A stretch of DNA of 46,846 nucleotides from Helicobacteraceae bacterium (lineage in GTDB: Bacteria; Campylobacterota; Campylobacteria; Campylobacterales; Sulfurimonadaceae). The notes under the pieces were generated by a model, which was not told the origin of the DNA, ran no database searches, and saw only the letters and a program-made list of their open reading frames with translations. Positions within the stretch are counted from its first letter, which is position 1. Every line of letters begins with the position of its first letter. Below are positions 17,203 through 24,864 of this stretch, in pieces. The stretch is from positions 1 to 46,846 of the forward strand of contig JAMONY010000016.1 of NCBI GenBank assembly GCA_027066325.1, in the 5' to 3' direction. The position numbers and the translations under genes were made by a program.

Positions 17203-18735
17203 ATGTTTGAGTATATTTTATCGATTTTAATCTTCTTTCCAGCACTTGCTGCTATCTTGGGTCTTGCACTCAATAAAGATAGCATCAAAGCTTACGGTAT
17301 TGTTGTTAGTGCAATTGAGTTTTTGCTAGCCCTAATGTTATGGTATGCATATGATGCTGGTGTAACTGGTATGCAGTTTGTTGAGAGTGTGGCTATAGTT
17401 GAGGCCTTTGGTGTGCACTACTTGGTTGGAGTTGATGGTATATCACTCTTTATCATTATATTGGCAGCATTTTTTACACTTATTGGTATAGCATCTCTTC
17501 CTGAGATGAAAAATATCAAAAATCTTATCATAACACTGCTGTTTATGCAGATGACTATGGTTGGTGTGTTTGCTGCTCTTGATGTGATACTGTTTTATAT
17601 CTTTTGGGAGCTATCTTTAGTTCCTATGCTCTATATCATAGGTGCTTGGGGTGGTCCACGCCGTGTCTATGCATCGGTTAAGTTTTTCTTGTATACATTT
17701 GCAGGGTCTATGTTCTTGCTTGTTGGTATACTCTACATGGGCTATGCCTACCACGATGCTACTGGTATCTGGAGCTTTTCACTACTTGATTGGTATGAGA
17801 GTGCAACACTGCCGTTTAATGTCCAGTTGTGGTTATTTGGAGCCTTTTTCTTAGGTTTTGCGGTTAAGGTGCCTATGTTTCCATTTCACACATGGCTGCC
17901 TTATGCACACGGTGAAGCGCCAACTATAGGTTCTGTTATACTTGCAGCAATCTTGCTAAAGATGGGAACATATGCATTTGTAAGATTTTCGCTACCGCTT
18001 TTCCCAGATGCTTCATACTATTTTATGGTACCTATTGCGATCATATCGATTATCATGATTGTCTACACAGCTATGGTTGCGTATGCACAAAAAGATGTTA
18101 AACAGGTTGTTGCATATAGCTCTATATCTCACATGGGTGTGATCATTCTTGGTACATTTGCGCTCAATGTAGAAGGGATTAGTGGAGCAGTCTTTTTGAT
18201 GATAGCTCATGGTGTGGTATCTGGAGCACTATTTTTACTTGTTGGTGTAATCTATGAGAGAAGACACACTAAGCTTATGAGTGAATTTGGCGGCTTGGCA
18301 ACTGTGATGCCGTACTATGCTACCATATTTGGTGTATTTATGTTAGCATCCGTTGGCATGCCACTTACTATCAATTTTGTTGGTGAGTTTTTGTGTCTAT
18401 TGGGCTTTTACGAGCAGTCACATACTTTAACTCTACTTGCTGGACTTGCAATCATTGTTGGTGCCATCTATATGTTGGCGGCATTTAAAAAGCTCTTTTT
18501 TGGTGAGGTCACCAATGAGAAAAATAGAAATCTTCCAGATGTGACAAAAACAGAGCTAGTAGCACTACTACCTTTAGTGGTTATCACAATCTGGCTTGGA
18601 GTCTACCCAAAACCTGTATTAGGGCCTATAGATAACTCAGTTAAACCACTTGTGCAGATGATGCATGATAGAGCAATCACTCCAGAGGCACAAGCAGCTA
18701 TTGCATCACCTCTAGTACCAAAGGAGGCACGATAA
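17203..18735 (+). CDS. nuoM: Complex I subunit M (antiporter-like proton pump)
   Basis: The 510-residue polytopic proton pump is homologous to nuoL and nuoN. Visible motifs are VDGISLFIIILAAF near residue 80, FYIFWELSLVPMLYIIGAWGG near 130 with the conserved Glu, and FHTWLPYAHGEAPTIGSVILAAILLKMGTY near 229. The end of the gene overlaps nuoN by one base (TAATG), and AAGGAG stands upstream of the ATG. Confidence 0.96.
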   Translation: MFEYILSILIFFPALAAILGLALNKDSIKAYGIVVSAIEFLLALMLWYAYDAGVTGMQFVESVAIVEAFGVHYLVGVDGISLFIIILAAFFTLIGIASLPEMKNIKNLIITLLFMQMTMVGVFAALDVILFYIFWELSLVPMLYIIGAWGGPRRVYASVKFFLYTFAGSMFLLVGILYMGYAYHDATGIWSFSLLDWYESATLPFNVQLWLFGAFFLGFAVKVPMFPFHTWLPYAHGEAPTIGSVILAAILLKMGTYAFVRFSLPLFPDASYYFMVPIAIISIIMIVYTAMVAYAQKDVKQVVAYSSISHMGVIILGTFALNVEGISGAVFLMIAHGVVSGALFLLVGVIYERRHTKLMSEFGGLATVMPYYATIFGVFMLASVGMPLTINFVGEFLCLLGFYEQSHTLTLLAGLAIIVGAIYMLAAFKKLFFGEVTNEKNRNLPDVTKTELVALLPLVVITIWLGVYPKPVLGPIDNSVKPLVQMMHDRAITPEAQAAIASPLVPKEAR

Positions 18736-20243
18736 TGTTAGAGCCTATTGTAGTAACTCTTGAAGAGTTAAACCTTATCACACTTGTTCCGATGTGTATC
18801 GCCATATTTGGAGCGCTACTTATCATCTGTATAGATCTTGTTAAAGAGAGGCTAGATAAGAGTTTTTATCTTATGATAACACTACTCTTTTTAGCAGTTG
18901 ACTTTGTTGCTGTTTTAGCAAGTGCGGGACTATTTGAGCAGGTAGGATCAGTTAGAGGCTTTTTTGATGTTATGTTTATAGATGGTTTAGCTATATTGGG
19001 TCAGCTCATTATAGTTGGTGCTTCCATGTTGTTTATACCTCTAGCGCTTACATCAAAACGGTTCCATGAGTACAACTATCCTGAGTATTTTGGTATGTTT
19101 TTATTTATGGTTGGTGGCTTCCAGTTTATGGTTGCTACAGATAATCTTATATTGATATTTGTAGGTCTTGAGACTGCCTCACTTGCTCTATATACCCTTA
19201 TAGCACTTCACAATAGAGACAAATCTTTTGAAGCTGCTATTAAGTACTTTACGATGGGAGCACTTGGTGCTGCTCTCTTCTCATTTGGTGCTATGCTTCT
19301 TTATGCTGTTAGTGGCTCCATTGAGATAGCACACATAGCGGCAGTTGTGAAAGCAGATGAGTATGCCAATATAGAGATACTCTTAGTAGGTGTAGTAATG
19401 CTTCTAGCAGCTCTTGGGCTTAAAGTTTCACTTGTCCCTTTTCACACTTGGTTACCAGATGTGTATGAGGGTTCAAGTGCAGCACTAGCGGGTTATATGT
19501 CTATAGTTCCAAAGATAGCTGCTTTTGTAGTTGCTATGAGACTTTTTGAGTTCTTGATACATAGTGGTGTTGTATGGCTAGAGGTGATACTATATGCGGT
19601 TGTTGTGCTTACCATGACAGCTGCTAACCTCTGGGCACTTGTACAGAGTGATGTGAAGCGGATGTTGGCTTACAGCTCTATATCACACGCTGGTTTTGTT
19701 ATGGCGGCTATTCTTATAGCTACTACTCAAGCCAATAGTGCACTGTTTATCTACTGGATACTATTTAGCTTTACCAACCTTGGTGCTTTTACTATGTTGT
19801 GGGTGAGTCGTCAAAAAGATCTACTACCAGGTCAAAGCTCAGATCACCCATACGATAAGTTCTCAGGCATGATACGAACCATGCCGGTAGCTGCTGTTGT
19901 GATGGGGCTGTTTATGCTCTCACTTGCTGGTATGCCACCGTTTGCAATGTTCTGGGGTAAACTATATATGATCAGTGCTGCTGTAAATGCAGAGTATGTG
20001 ATCTTAGCACTCATTATGGCTATCAACTCTGCCATAGCGGCGTACTATTATCTTAAACTGATAGTTTATATGTTTATGAAAGAGCCTCACTATGAGGGTA
20101 TGCAGCAGTACTATATGACAAACTCATCAGGTGCGCTCAAAACCATTATAGGTTTTGCAGCATTTGCTACAGTCTTTATATTTTTAGCTCTCAACCCTAT
20201 CATGGAGTTTGTAACAGCGCTGGTTCAAAAATCAGGCTTTTAG
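18735..20243 (+). CDS. nuoN: Complex I subunit N (antiporter-like proton pump)
   Basis: The last gene of the nuo operon encodes 502 residues with about 14 helices. Motifs include FVGLETASLALYTLIALH near residue 140 with the conserved Glu, FHTWLPDVYEGSSAALAGYMSIVPKIAAF near 235, and AYSSISHAGFVMAA near 312. A decayed copy of its 3' region (about 20031-20160) lies some 340 bases downstream. A hairpin follows the stop codon. Confidence 0.95.
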   Translation: MLEPIVVTLEELNLITLVPMCIAIFGALLIICIDLVKERLDKSFYLMITLLFLAVDFVAVLASAGLFEQVGSVRGFFDVMFIDGLAILGQLIIVGASMLFIPLALTSKRFHEYNYPEYFGMFLFMVGGFQFMVATDNLILIFVGLETASLALYTLIALHNRDKSFEAAIKYFTMGALGAALFSFGAMLLYAVSGSIEIAHIAAVVKADEYANIEILLVGVVMLLAALGLKVSLVPFHTWLPDVYEGSSAALAGYMSIVPKIAAFVVAMRLFEFLIHSGVVWLEVILYAVVVLTMTAANLWALVQSDVKRMLAYSSISHAGFVMAAILIATTQANSALFIYWILFSFTNLGAFTMLWVSRQKDLLPGQSSDHPYDKFSGMIRTMPVAAVVMGLFMLSLAGMPPFAMFWGKLYMISAAVNAEYVILALIMAINSAIAAYYYLKLIVYMFMKEPHYEGMQQYYMTNSSGALKTIIGFAAFATVFIFLALNPIMEFVTALVQKSGF

Positions 20244-20253
20244 AGGATTTTGC

Positions 20254-20282
20254 CTTGACTAGTATCATAACAGCTAGTCAAG
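20254..20282 (+). terminator. Hairpin after nuoN, possible terminator
   Basis: CTTGACTAG (20254-20262) and CTAGTCAAG (20274-20282) form a perfect nine-base-pair stem with an 11-base loop, eleven bases after the nuoN stop. There is no immediate T run; the nearest is TTTTTT about 30 bases on. It may end transcription or protect the 3' end of the operon mRNA. Confidence 0.5.
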
Positions 20283-20580
20283 ATATCCCGTCTATGTGCT
20301 CTTTATAGCTTTTTTCCAATCTCTTCAAGATCTTTACAAAAATACAACCCAGTTAATATAGCACTCTTATTAAAAAAGATAAAATCAGAGATAAAATGAG
20401 AGGAAGAGATGAGTAGAAAAAGAGAGATATACAGTGTAGCAGTTTTATATAGATAAAGTTTAAATAAGATGCAACACCTAACATCTTGTTTATTTGTATG
20501 TTGAGTTAAAAAATCGACATCAAAATAAGGAGTACAATAGATGATATTTAGAAGCTTTATAGTAATGGTTGTGGCGGTGT
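20283..20580. other. Gene-free gap between nuoN and the nuoN relic
   Basis: About 300 AT-rich bases with no convincing gene. A 21-codon frame starts at the ATG at 20541 behind AAGGAG (20527-20532) and encodes a hydrophobic peptide, but it runs into the nuoN relic and is more likely fortuitous or part of the decayed copy. A minus-strand frame stays open for roughly 85 codons (down to about 20316) without a start codon, ending in a gene-like KDLEEIGKKL tail. Confidence 0.4.
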
Positions 20581-20703
20581 TTTATAGTAGCATACTATTA
20601 TCTTAAACTGATAGTCTATATGTTCATGAAAGAGCCTTGCTGTAAGGGGTACGCAACAGCACCACACAATAAGCTTCATCTGGCACACTCAAGACTATTG
20701 TAG
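20581..20703 (+). pseudogene. Decayed duplicate of the nuoN 3' region
   Basis: Bases 20581-20703 align co-linearly with nuoN 20031-20152, including an unbroken identical stretch TACTATTATCTTAAACTGAT. Extending the alignment to 130 columns I count about 76 percent identity with two one-base insertions that break the frame. It lacks a start and the rest of the gene, so it is a fragment and not a functional second copy. By hand count nearly all substitutions are transitions. It sits just before the convergent thiamine-binding-family gene. Confidence 0.8.
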
Positions 20704-20729
20704 TTTTTAGAGTGCATATTTAAGATTAT

Positions 20730-21044
20730 CTAACGATTAACCGCTCTTTGTAGTCTCTTCTCAATTGAGTCTACTTTACCCTCTAGACGGTTAGCACTAT
20801 TTTTTCTGATATCAAACTTGAGAGAGGAGTAGACTCTATTTGAGTATGGCTCTAGTACTTTGTAGGCATTTTTAACAATCTCTAGCGCCTCATCTATAGT
20901 ATCGGTCTCAATAACAGTACCCATACATGTTAATTTATATGGTACTCCACTACGATCTATCATATCTATGATTTTACTCACATGTTCACTTTTGCTCTCC
21001 GTAGTATCGGTTGCAAACATACTAAATTCCAATAAAACTGACAT
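20730..21044 (-). CDS. Thiamine-binding family protein (MTH1187/YkoF type)
   Basis: The 104-residue cytoplasmic protein matches the small MTH1187-like family: an N-terminal strand SVLLEFSMFATD, then GVPYKLTCMGTVIETDTIDEALEIVKNA, and the C-terminal RLEGKVDSIEKRL. Members form ferredoxin-like tetramers and some bind thiamine or related pyrimidines. Their physiological role is not well established. It starts at an ATG behind GGAG and lies eight bases after the DUF1501 gene, probably in the same transcript. It has no transport partner here. Confidence 0.8.
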   Translation of the reverse strand: MSVLLEFSMFATDTTESKSEHVSKIIDMIDRSGVPYKLTCMGTVIETDTIDEALEIVKNAYKVLEPYSNRVYSSLKFDIRKNSANRLEGKVDSIEKRLQRAVNR

Positions 21045-21052
21045 GTATTCTC

Positions 21053-22399
21053 CTATTTTAATAGACCATTTTTGATAACATCAAATCCACCAGTCAGATA
21101 GATTGGATTGGTAATGCCATATATGCTATATAGAGTTGCAGCGATAGATGCTGGCTCAAATGTGTAAGATGTGGATGTAGGCTTTAAAAATAGTCGGTTA
21201 AGCCCTCCTGTTGATTCAAGTCTAGTCTCTCCAACTATGCCTACATGGTTGAAGTAGCGTTTGCCACCAAATGTATAGAAGTTTTGAGTGTTACCATGAT
21301 CCCAACCATTGGAGCTGTTTAGATTAACATTTCTACCAAAATCACCCCAGACAACTATGTTTATGTTATCTTTTTTTTCTGCTTTCATGTGTTTTAGTGC
21401 AGTCTCAATGGCACCAATAAGAGCCTCTTTGCGTGCTGGATAATCTTCTGCTTCGTTGTGGTCATCCCAGCTACCTAGCCCGCCACTTCCAATCGATATC
21501 ATCTTAGTGTCGGGGTTATTGACCAAGATCTTTACAGCAGATTCCATCTTCTGTGCAAAATCATTATTGTCATACTCAATCTGGTCTGGAAGTGTAGTCT
21601 TATCTATCGCATCGATAAACTCTTCAAGCTCAACTCTTCTCTCAAAATTAGCTCTTATATCACCATCAATGTTGAGAGATTGTGCTAGAGAGTCCATCTC
21701 TATATCCATTTCTGCTCTAGTAGCGTTATACCCTTTTGTGTCACGCTCTTGATCATTATAGTAGTACCATCGATTAGTATAGCGTCTTTTGTATGGATTG
21801 CTAAGATCTGCTGCTAGGGCAGTTGGGCGTAAAAAGCTCTCTAGTGTAAAGTCGGGTGTTGCATAAAGTATGGACTCACCCTCCATAGATATAAATGGTA
21901 GTTTTGCATCACTACTAATAGCACCTTTCTCATAGAGTGTCTGTGCTATAGTTGATATGATGCCACCACTATCATCACTACTCATTACACCACGCTGATT
22001 TTGTGATACACAACTACCGTGAGATTTGTTGTTGTTGGCATCTCTTATCTTTGAGTAGCAGGTTCTAAAGATATTTGCCTCTTTTGCGCTAAGTAGTCTC
22101 TCTAGTGCATCTCCACCTGCCTCTGCCCATAGCTTATTGCTAGTGATACGCATTCTATTTTCAAAATACTCATAGCTATTTTGTGAGAGCGGTGCTATCT
22201 GCTCTATGTTGGTTAGGTTTGCTCCAAGCTCTGAAGCTCCACCATATAGAAAAACTATGATAGTCTGCGCGCTATTGTTATTGTAGGTATCTGCATCAAA
22301 CTCTATGTCTCTAAAATTTGTCTTAGCTTTTAGAGAGATAGGAGAGATTAAAGAGCCACTTGTTAGGGCTGCTGCTTTTAAAAAAGATCTTCGTCTCAT
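21053..22399 (-). CDS. Tat-exported DUF1501 family protein
   Basis: This 448-residue protein starts with RRRSFLKAA, a twin-arginine signal, followed by a hydrophobic stretch, so it is probably exported folded to the periplasm. The body fits the DUF1501 (sulfatase-like fold) family: FLYGGASELGANL near residue 50, SIGSGGLGSWDDHNEA and VVWGDFGRNVNLNSSNGWDHGNTQ further on, the last resembling a metal-binding region. The ATG at 22399 is chosen because GGAGGT lies six bases upstream. An in-frame GTG at 22402 fits less well. It overlaps the stop of the DUF1800-like gene by one base, and the two families are commonly paired. Function is unknown. Confidence 0.8.
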   Translation of the reverse strand: MRRRSFLKAAALTSGSLISPISLKAKTNFRDIEFDADTYNNNSAQTIIVFLYGGASELGANLTNIEQIAPLSQNSYEYFENRMRITSNKLWAEAGGDALERLLSAKEANIFRTCYSKIRDANNNKSHGSCVSQNQRGVMSSDDSGGIISTIAQTLYEKGAISSDAKLPFISMEGESILYATPDFTLESFLRPTALAADLSNPYKRRYTNRWYYYNDQERDTKGYNATRAEMDIEMDSLAQSLNIDGDIRANFERRVELEEFIDAIDKTTLPDQIEYDNNDFAQKMESAVKILVNNPDTKMISIGSGGLGSWDDHNEAEDYPARKEALIGAIETALKHMKAEKKDNINIVVWGDFGRNVNLNSSNGWDHGNTQNFYTFGGKRYFNHVGIVGETRLESTGGLNRLFLKPTSTSYTFEPASIAATLYSIYGITNPIYLTGGFDVIKNGLLK

Positions 22400-24012
22400 C
22401 ACTTCACCTCCACAAATCTATAAGTCTGAGTAAGTCTAGAGATATAGTCTAATACAACCTTTGAGGCACGGATGCGATCATCTAAGGGGTCATCTGAGTT
22501 GTTAAATATCTCAAATGCAGATCTATATTTGTTATCACTAGTTAACATGTGAGATCTAAATAGTCTATACTCCTGCTCTAGTGGCTTACGCGATACTGTA
22601 TGGGCAAATAGGTGCTCTACTAGTCTATCTAGCATCTTAGAGTGCTCATAAGCAGATATGTTATCAAATAGGTTGTCAGATATAAAATCCTCTGCTACCC
22701 ATCCAGAACTCCAGCGGTTTTTGTCGCTAATTAGTAGCTCTTCTCTTATGAACTTATGGTAAGTTATAAATGATTGAGTATCAAGTGGTACCTCTGTGTA
22801 GCGACCTAATTTGTATTTCATAGATGCTTGATGCATGGCTACTAGTGCTCTTGAGAAGCGACTAAAAAATCCTCTTTTATGTTTGAAGTGCATCTTTTTA
22901 GCCAGTGAAAAAAAGAGCTCTTCTACACTTTTTGGTTTATCTGAGTCTAGTAGATATGCCTCTGAAAATACAATCTGAAGCAGTATATCTTGCCAGCTAG
23001 ATGGATTGCTAGCTACTAGATCAGTGACTATAGCTCTTTTGTTAGACTCTGTGAATGTTGGAAAATATACCTCTACCAATCTTCTACTAACACCTGAGAT
23101 AAAATCATCATCTTTGACAAGTTCTCTATAAAAGTCAAATCCATCAGTAACAGTTGTACCAAATATCTCTAGCTCATCGCTGTTGTCGTTTACGCCTATA
23201 ACAAGTGTGTCATGGTCACGATCAAGACTCCAGTTTTGAAGTGCTTTTGCAGCTAGTGGTACAAGCTTATCATCAAAATTAAGTAAAAAGATCTCCATCA
23301 TCTCTCTGCCATTATCTTCAGGGCTTCTAAAGCGTCTCCAGTTGTCATCACTAAACATATGCAGATAAGTTAAGTACTGTAAACTAAGTTCATTGCGTTG
23401 TGATCTTACTAAAAAACTGTAGACTCTTTCGATATTTGGCGCATGTGAAGAGGCGAGCTCTTGTGCTGGTGAGAACATGATATTTTGCGCAAGCACATAA
23501 GAGCTCCAGTGCTCAAGATAACTTCTATCTAGCTTATCCATCATATAAAATCGTGCCAGTATCTTAGCTGTTTGTGCAGTTCCATTTGGCCAAGATGAGA
23601 AGTAAAATGTTGAGTTTTCATCACCATTATCATCTAGCTGATGCTCTATGTTAGCCATGTCGTTACTGTAGACTTTTAGCTTGGATGTTATGGTGCTTAT
23701 GAAGTTGTTAGAGTCTATGAGGGGTTGTAGTTTGGCTTGAGACATACCAAAAAATAGTGTCGATAGCAGTTTGTCAGCAACTATCTGTTTAGTCTGCGCA
23801 TCTAATGAGTTGAACTCTTCATCACTCAAAGAGTCTAGTCTATAAGAGCTTGAGTCCATATTTTTGGCATAAAACTTTATGCCATCATCTAGGAGCCCAT
23901 ATCTGTCGTCTGTCTGTTCGGTGCTACTATCGCTACTGCTATCTGAGCCAAGACATCCAGATAGTAGCAGAAGTATCAGTAGAGCTAGAGCTATATGTGT
24001 AGGCTTTTTCAT
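22399..24012 (-). CDS. DUF1800-like lipoprotein
   Basis: The 537-residue protein begins with a lipoprotein signal whose lipobox LSGC places the modified Cys at residue 20, followed by a Ser/Asp-rich linker. A central segment, EDNGREMMEIFLLNFDDKLVPLAAKALQNW, resembles the hallmark of DUF1800 proteins (NxARELLELFTLG...LTGW). FFGMSQAKL and SYLEHWSSYVLAQNIMF also fit, though the whole is diverged. Such proteins usually accompany a DUF1501 partner, exactly as here. Likely location is the periplasmic face of a membrane. The pair might handle a cell-surface or exported substrate, but no reaction is established. GGAGG precedes the ATG. Confidence 0.7.
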   Translation of the reverse strand: MKKPTHIALALLILLLLSGCLGSDSSSDSSTEQTDDRYGLLDDGIKFYAKNMDSSSYRLDSLSDEEFNSLDAQTKQIVADKLLSTLFFGMSQAKLQPLIDSNNFISTITSKLKVYSNDMANIEHQLDDNGDENSTFYFSSWPNGTAQTAKILARFYMMDKLDRSYLEHWSSYVLAQNIMFSPAQELASSHAPNIERVYSFLVRSQRNELSLQYLTYLHMFSDDNWRRFRSPEDNGREMMEIFLLNFDDKLVPLAAKALQNWSLDRDHDTLVIGVNDNSDELEIFGTTVTDGFDFYRELVKDDDFISGVSRRLVEVYFPTFTESNKRAIVTDLVASNPSSWQDILLQIVFSEAYLLDSDKPKSVEELFFSLAKKMHFKHKRGFFSRFSRALVAMHQASMKYKLGRYTEVPLDTQSFITYHKFIREELLISDKNRWSSGWVAEDFISDNLFDNISAYEHSKMLDRLVEHLFAHTVSRKPLEQEYRLFRSHMLTSDNKYRSAFEIFNNSDDPLDDRIRASKVVLDYISRLTQTYRFVEVK

Positions 24013-24038
24013 GAATAACCTCCAAAATCGGTATCAAT

Positions 24039-24047
24039 GATATAGCA
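24039..24047 (-). promoter_or_regulatory. Extended -10 promoter for the DUF1800/DUF1501 operon
   Basis: On the minus strand TTTTGC-TATATC (hexamer 24044 to 24039) gives an extended -10 very like that of nuoA. Transcription would begin around 24032, about 20 bases before the start codon and upstream of the GGAGG ribosome binding site. No -35 box is apparent. Confidence 0.42.
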
Positions 24048-24101
24048 AAATAGATAAATACCAACTAAAATTATCTAGTTAGTAGAGACTCTATGAGGCT
24101 T

Positions 24102-24785
24102 TTATGTGTAGTGTAGCGGTCTGTTATCTGTTACTATCTGCTCATCTGAAAATATCTCTCTATATAGTATGCCGTATGTTATCATCACAAGTGGCACTGT
24201 CCATATAAGTGCTATACCAAGTGTAAAGATACTAGCAATAATGGCAAGAGTAGAGAGTAGGTAGACAAAAAATACCTTAAACCAGTGTCTAGTTACGCTT
24301 TTGCGTGATAGCTCTAAAGAGTCCCAGATGCCAAGATTTTTCTCTATAGATAGAGGTATGGCAAAGGCGTATGCAATGCTAAGATATATACCAGGGAGTA
24401 CAAGTAGAAATAGACCAAGATATATCAAGATAAGCATGACTATATTTAGGATAACTAAAGGCCACACTTTGACAAAATAGTCAAAAACCATTGTTGTCTC
24501 TATGGGTTTATCTTGAGCGCGCTTGATACCTAGAAAGATGAGCCCAGTTACAAGAGGAATGGTTATGGGCATAGCCAGTATAGATATCGTAACAGAGGTT
24601 GTCATGTCCAATACTGAAGGCTCAGTAGATGAGGAGGTAAAACCCTCAGTGATAACCTGTATTACTATTAGTGCCATAGCGTAGATAAAAAATGCACCAA
24701 AGATAACCATCTTTGAGCCATCAACTCTTGCCCATGCCTCAGAAAAAAGATCACCTATTTCAATATCCCACTCTTTTGTCTGCAT
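24102..24785 (-). CDS. Integral membrane protein, unknown function
   Basis: A 227-residue protein with a short cytoplasmic N-terminus and about six hydrophobic helices. The stretch LLVLPGIYLSIAYAFAIPL followed by NLGIWDSLELSRKSV is the kind of pattern found in several uncharacterised bacterial membrane families (DUF975-like or the membrane domain of glycerophosphodiester phosphodiesterases). The exact family is uncertain. AGGAGA lies eight bases before the ATG and a TATAAT box further upstream, so it is probably transcribed on its own. No functional link to its neighbours is visible. Confidence 0.7.
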   Translation of the reverse strand: MQTKEWDIEIGDLFSEAWARVDGSKMVIFGAFFIYAMALIVIQVITEGFTSSSTEPSVLDMTTSVTISILAMPITIPLVTGLIFLGIKRAQDKPIETTMVFDYFVKVWPLVILNIVMLILIYLGLFLLVLPGIYLSIAYAFAIPLSIEKNLGIWDSLELSRKSVTRHWFKVFFVYLLSTLAIIASIFTLGIALIWTVPLVMITYGILYREIFSDEQIVTDNRPLHYT

Positions 24786-24817
24786 CTGCTAGATCTCCTA
24801 TGATTAATCTAAGATAA

Positions 24818-24823
24818 ATTATA
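24818..24823 (-). promoter_or_regulatory. -10 box upstream of the membrane-protein gene
   Basis: A minus-strand TATAAT sits 33 bases before the start codon at 24785. A TTGACA string occurs upstream (24838-24833) but only nine bases from the -10, too close for a standard -35. The -10 alone is the supported element. Confidence 0.42.
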
Positions 24824-24864
24824 TCTGCTATTTGTCAAGATAGTGCTTAAAAGCAGAGCTATTT

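Noticed and set aside
20396-20492. Very short plus-strand frames (for example a 15-codon frame beginning MSRKRE) in the gap after nuoN
   Set aside because: Although preceded by purine-rich stretches, they are too short and show no conservation evidence; chance occurrence is likely.
24833-24838. TTGACA as a -35 box for the 24102-24785 gene
   Set aside because: It lies only nine bases from the TATAAT, too close for sigma-70 recognition.
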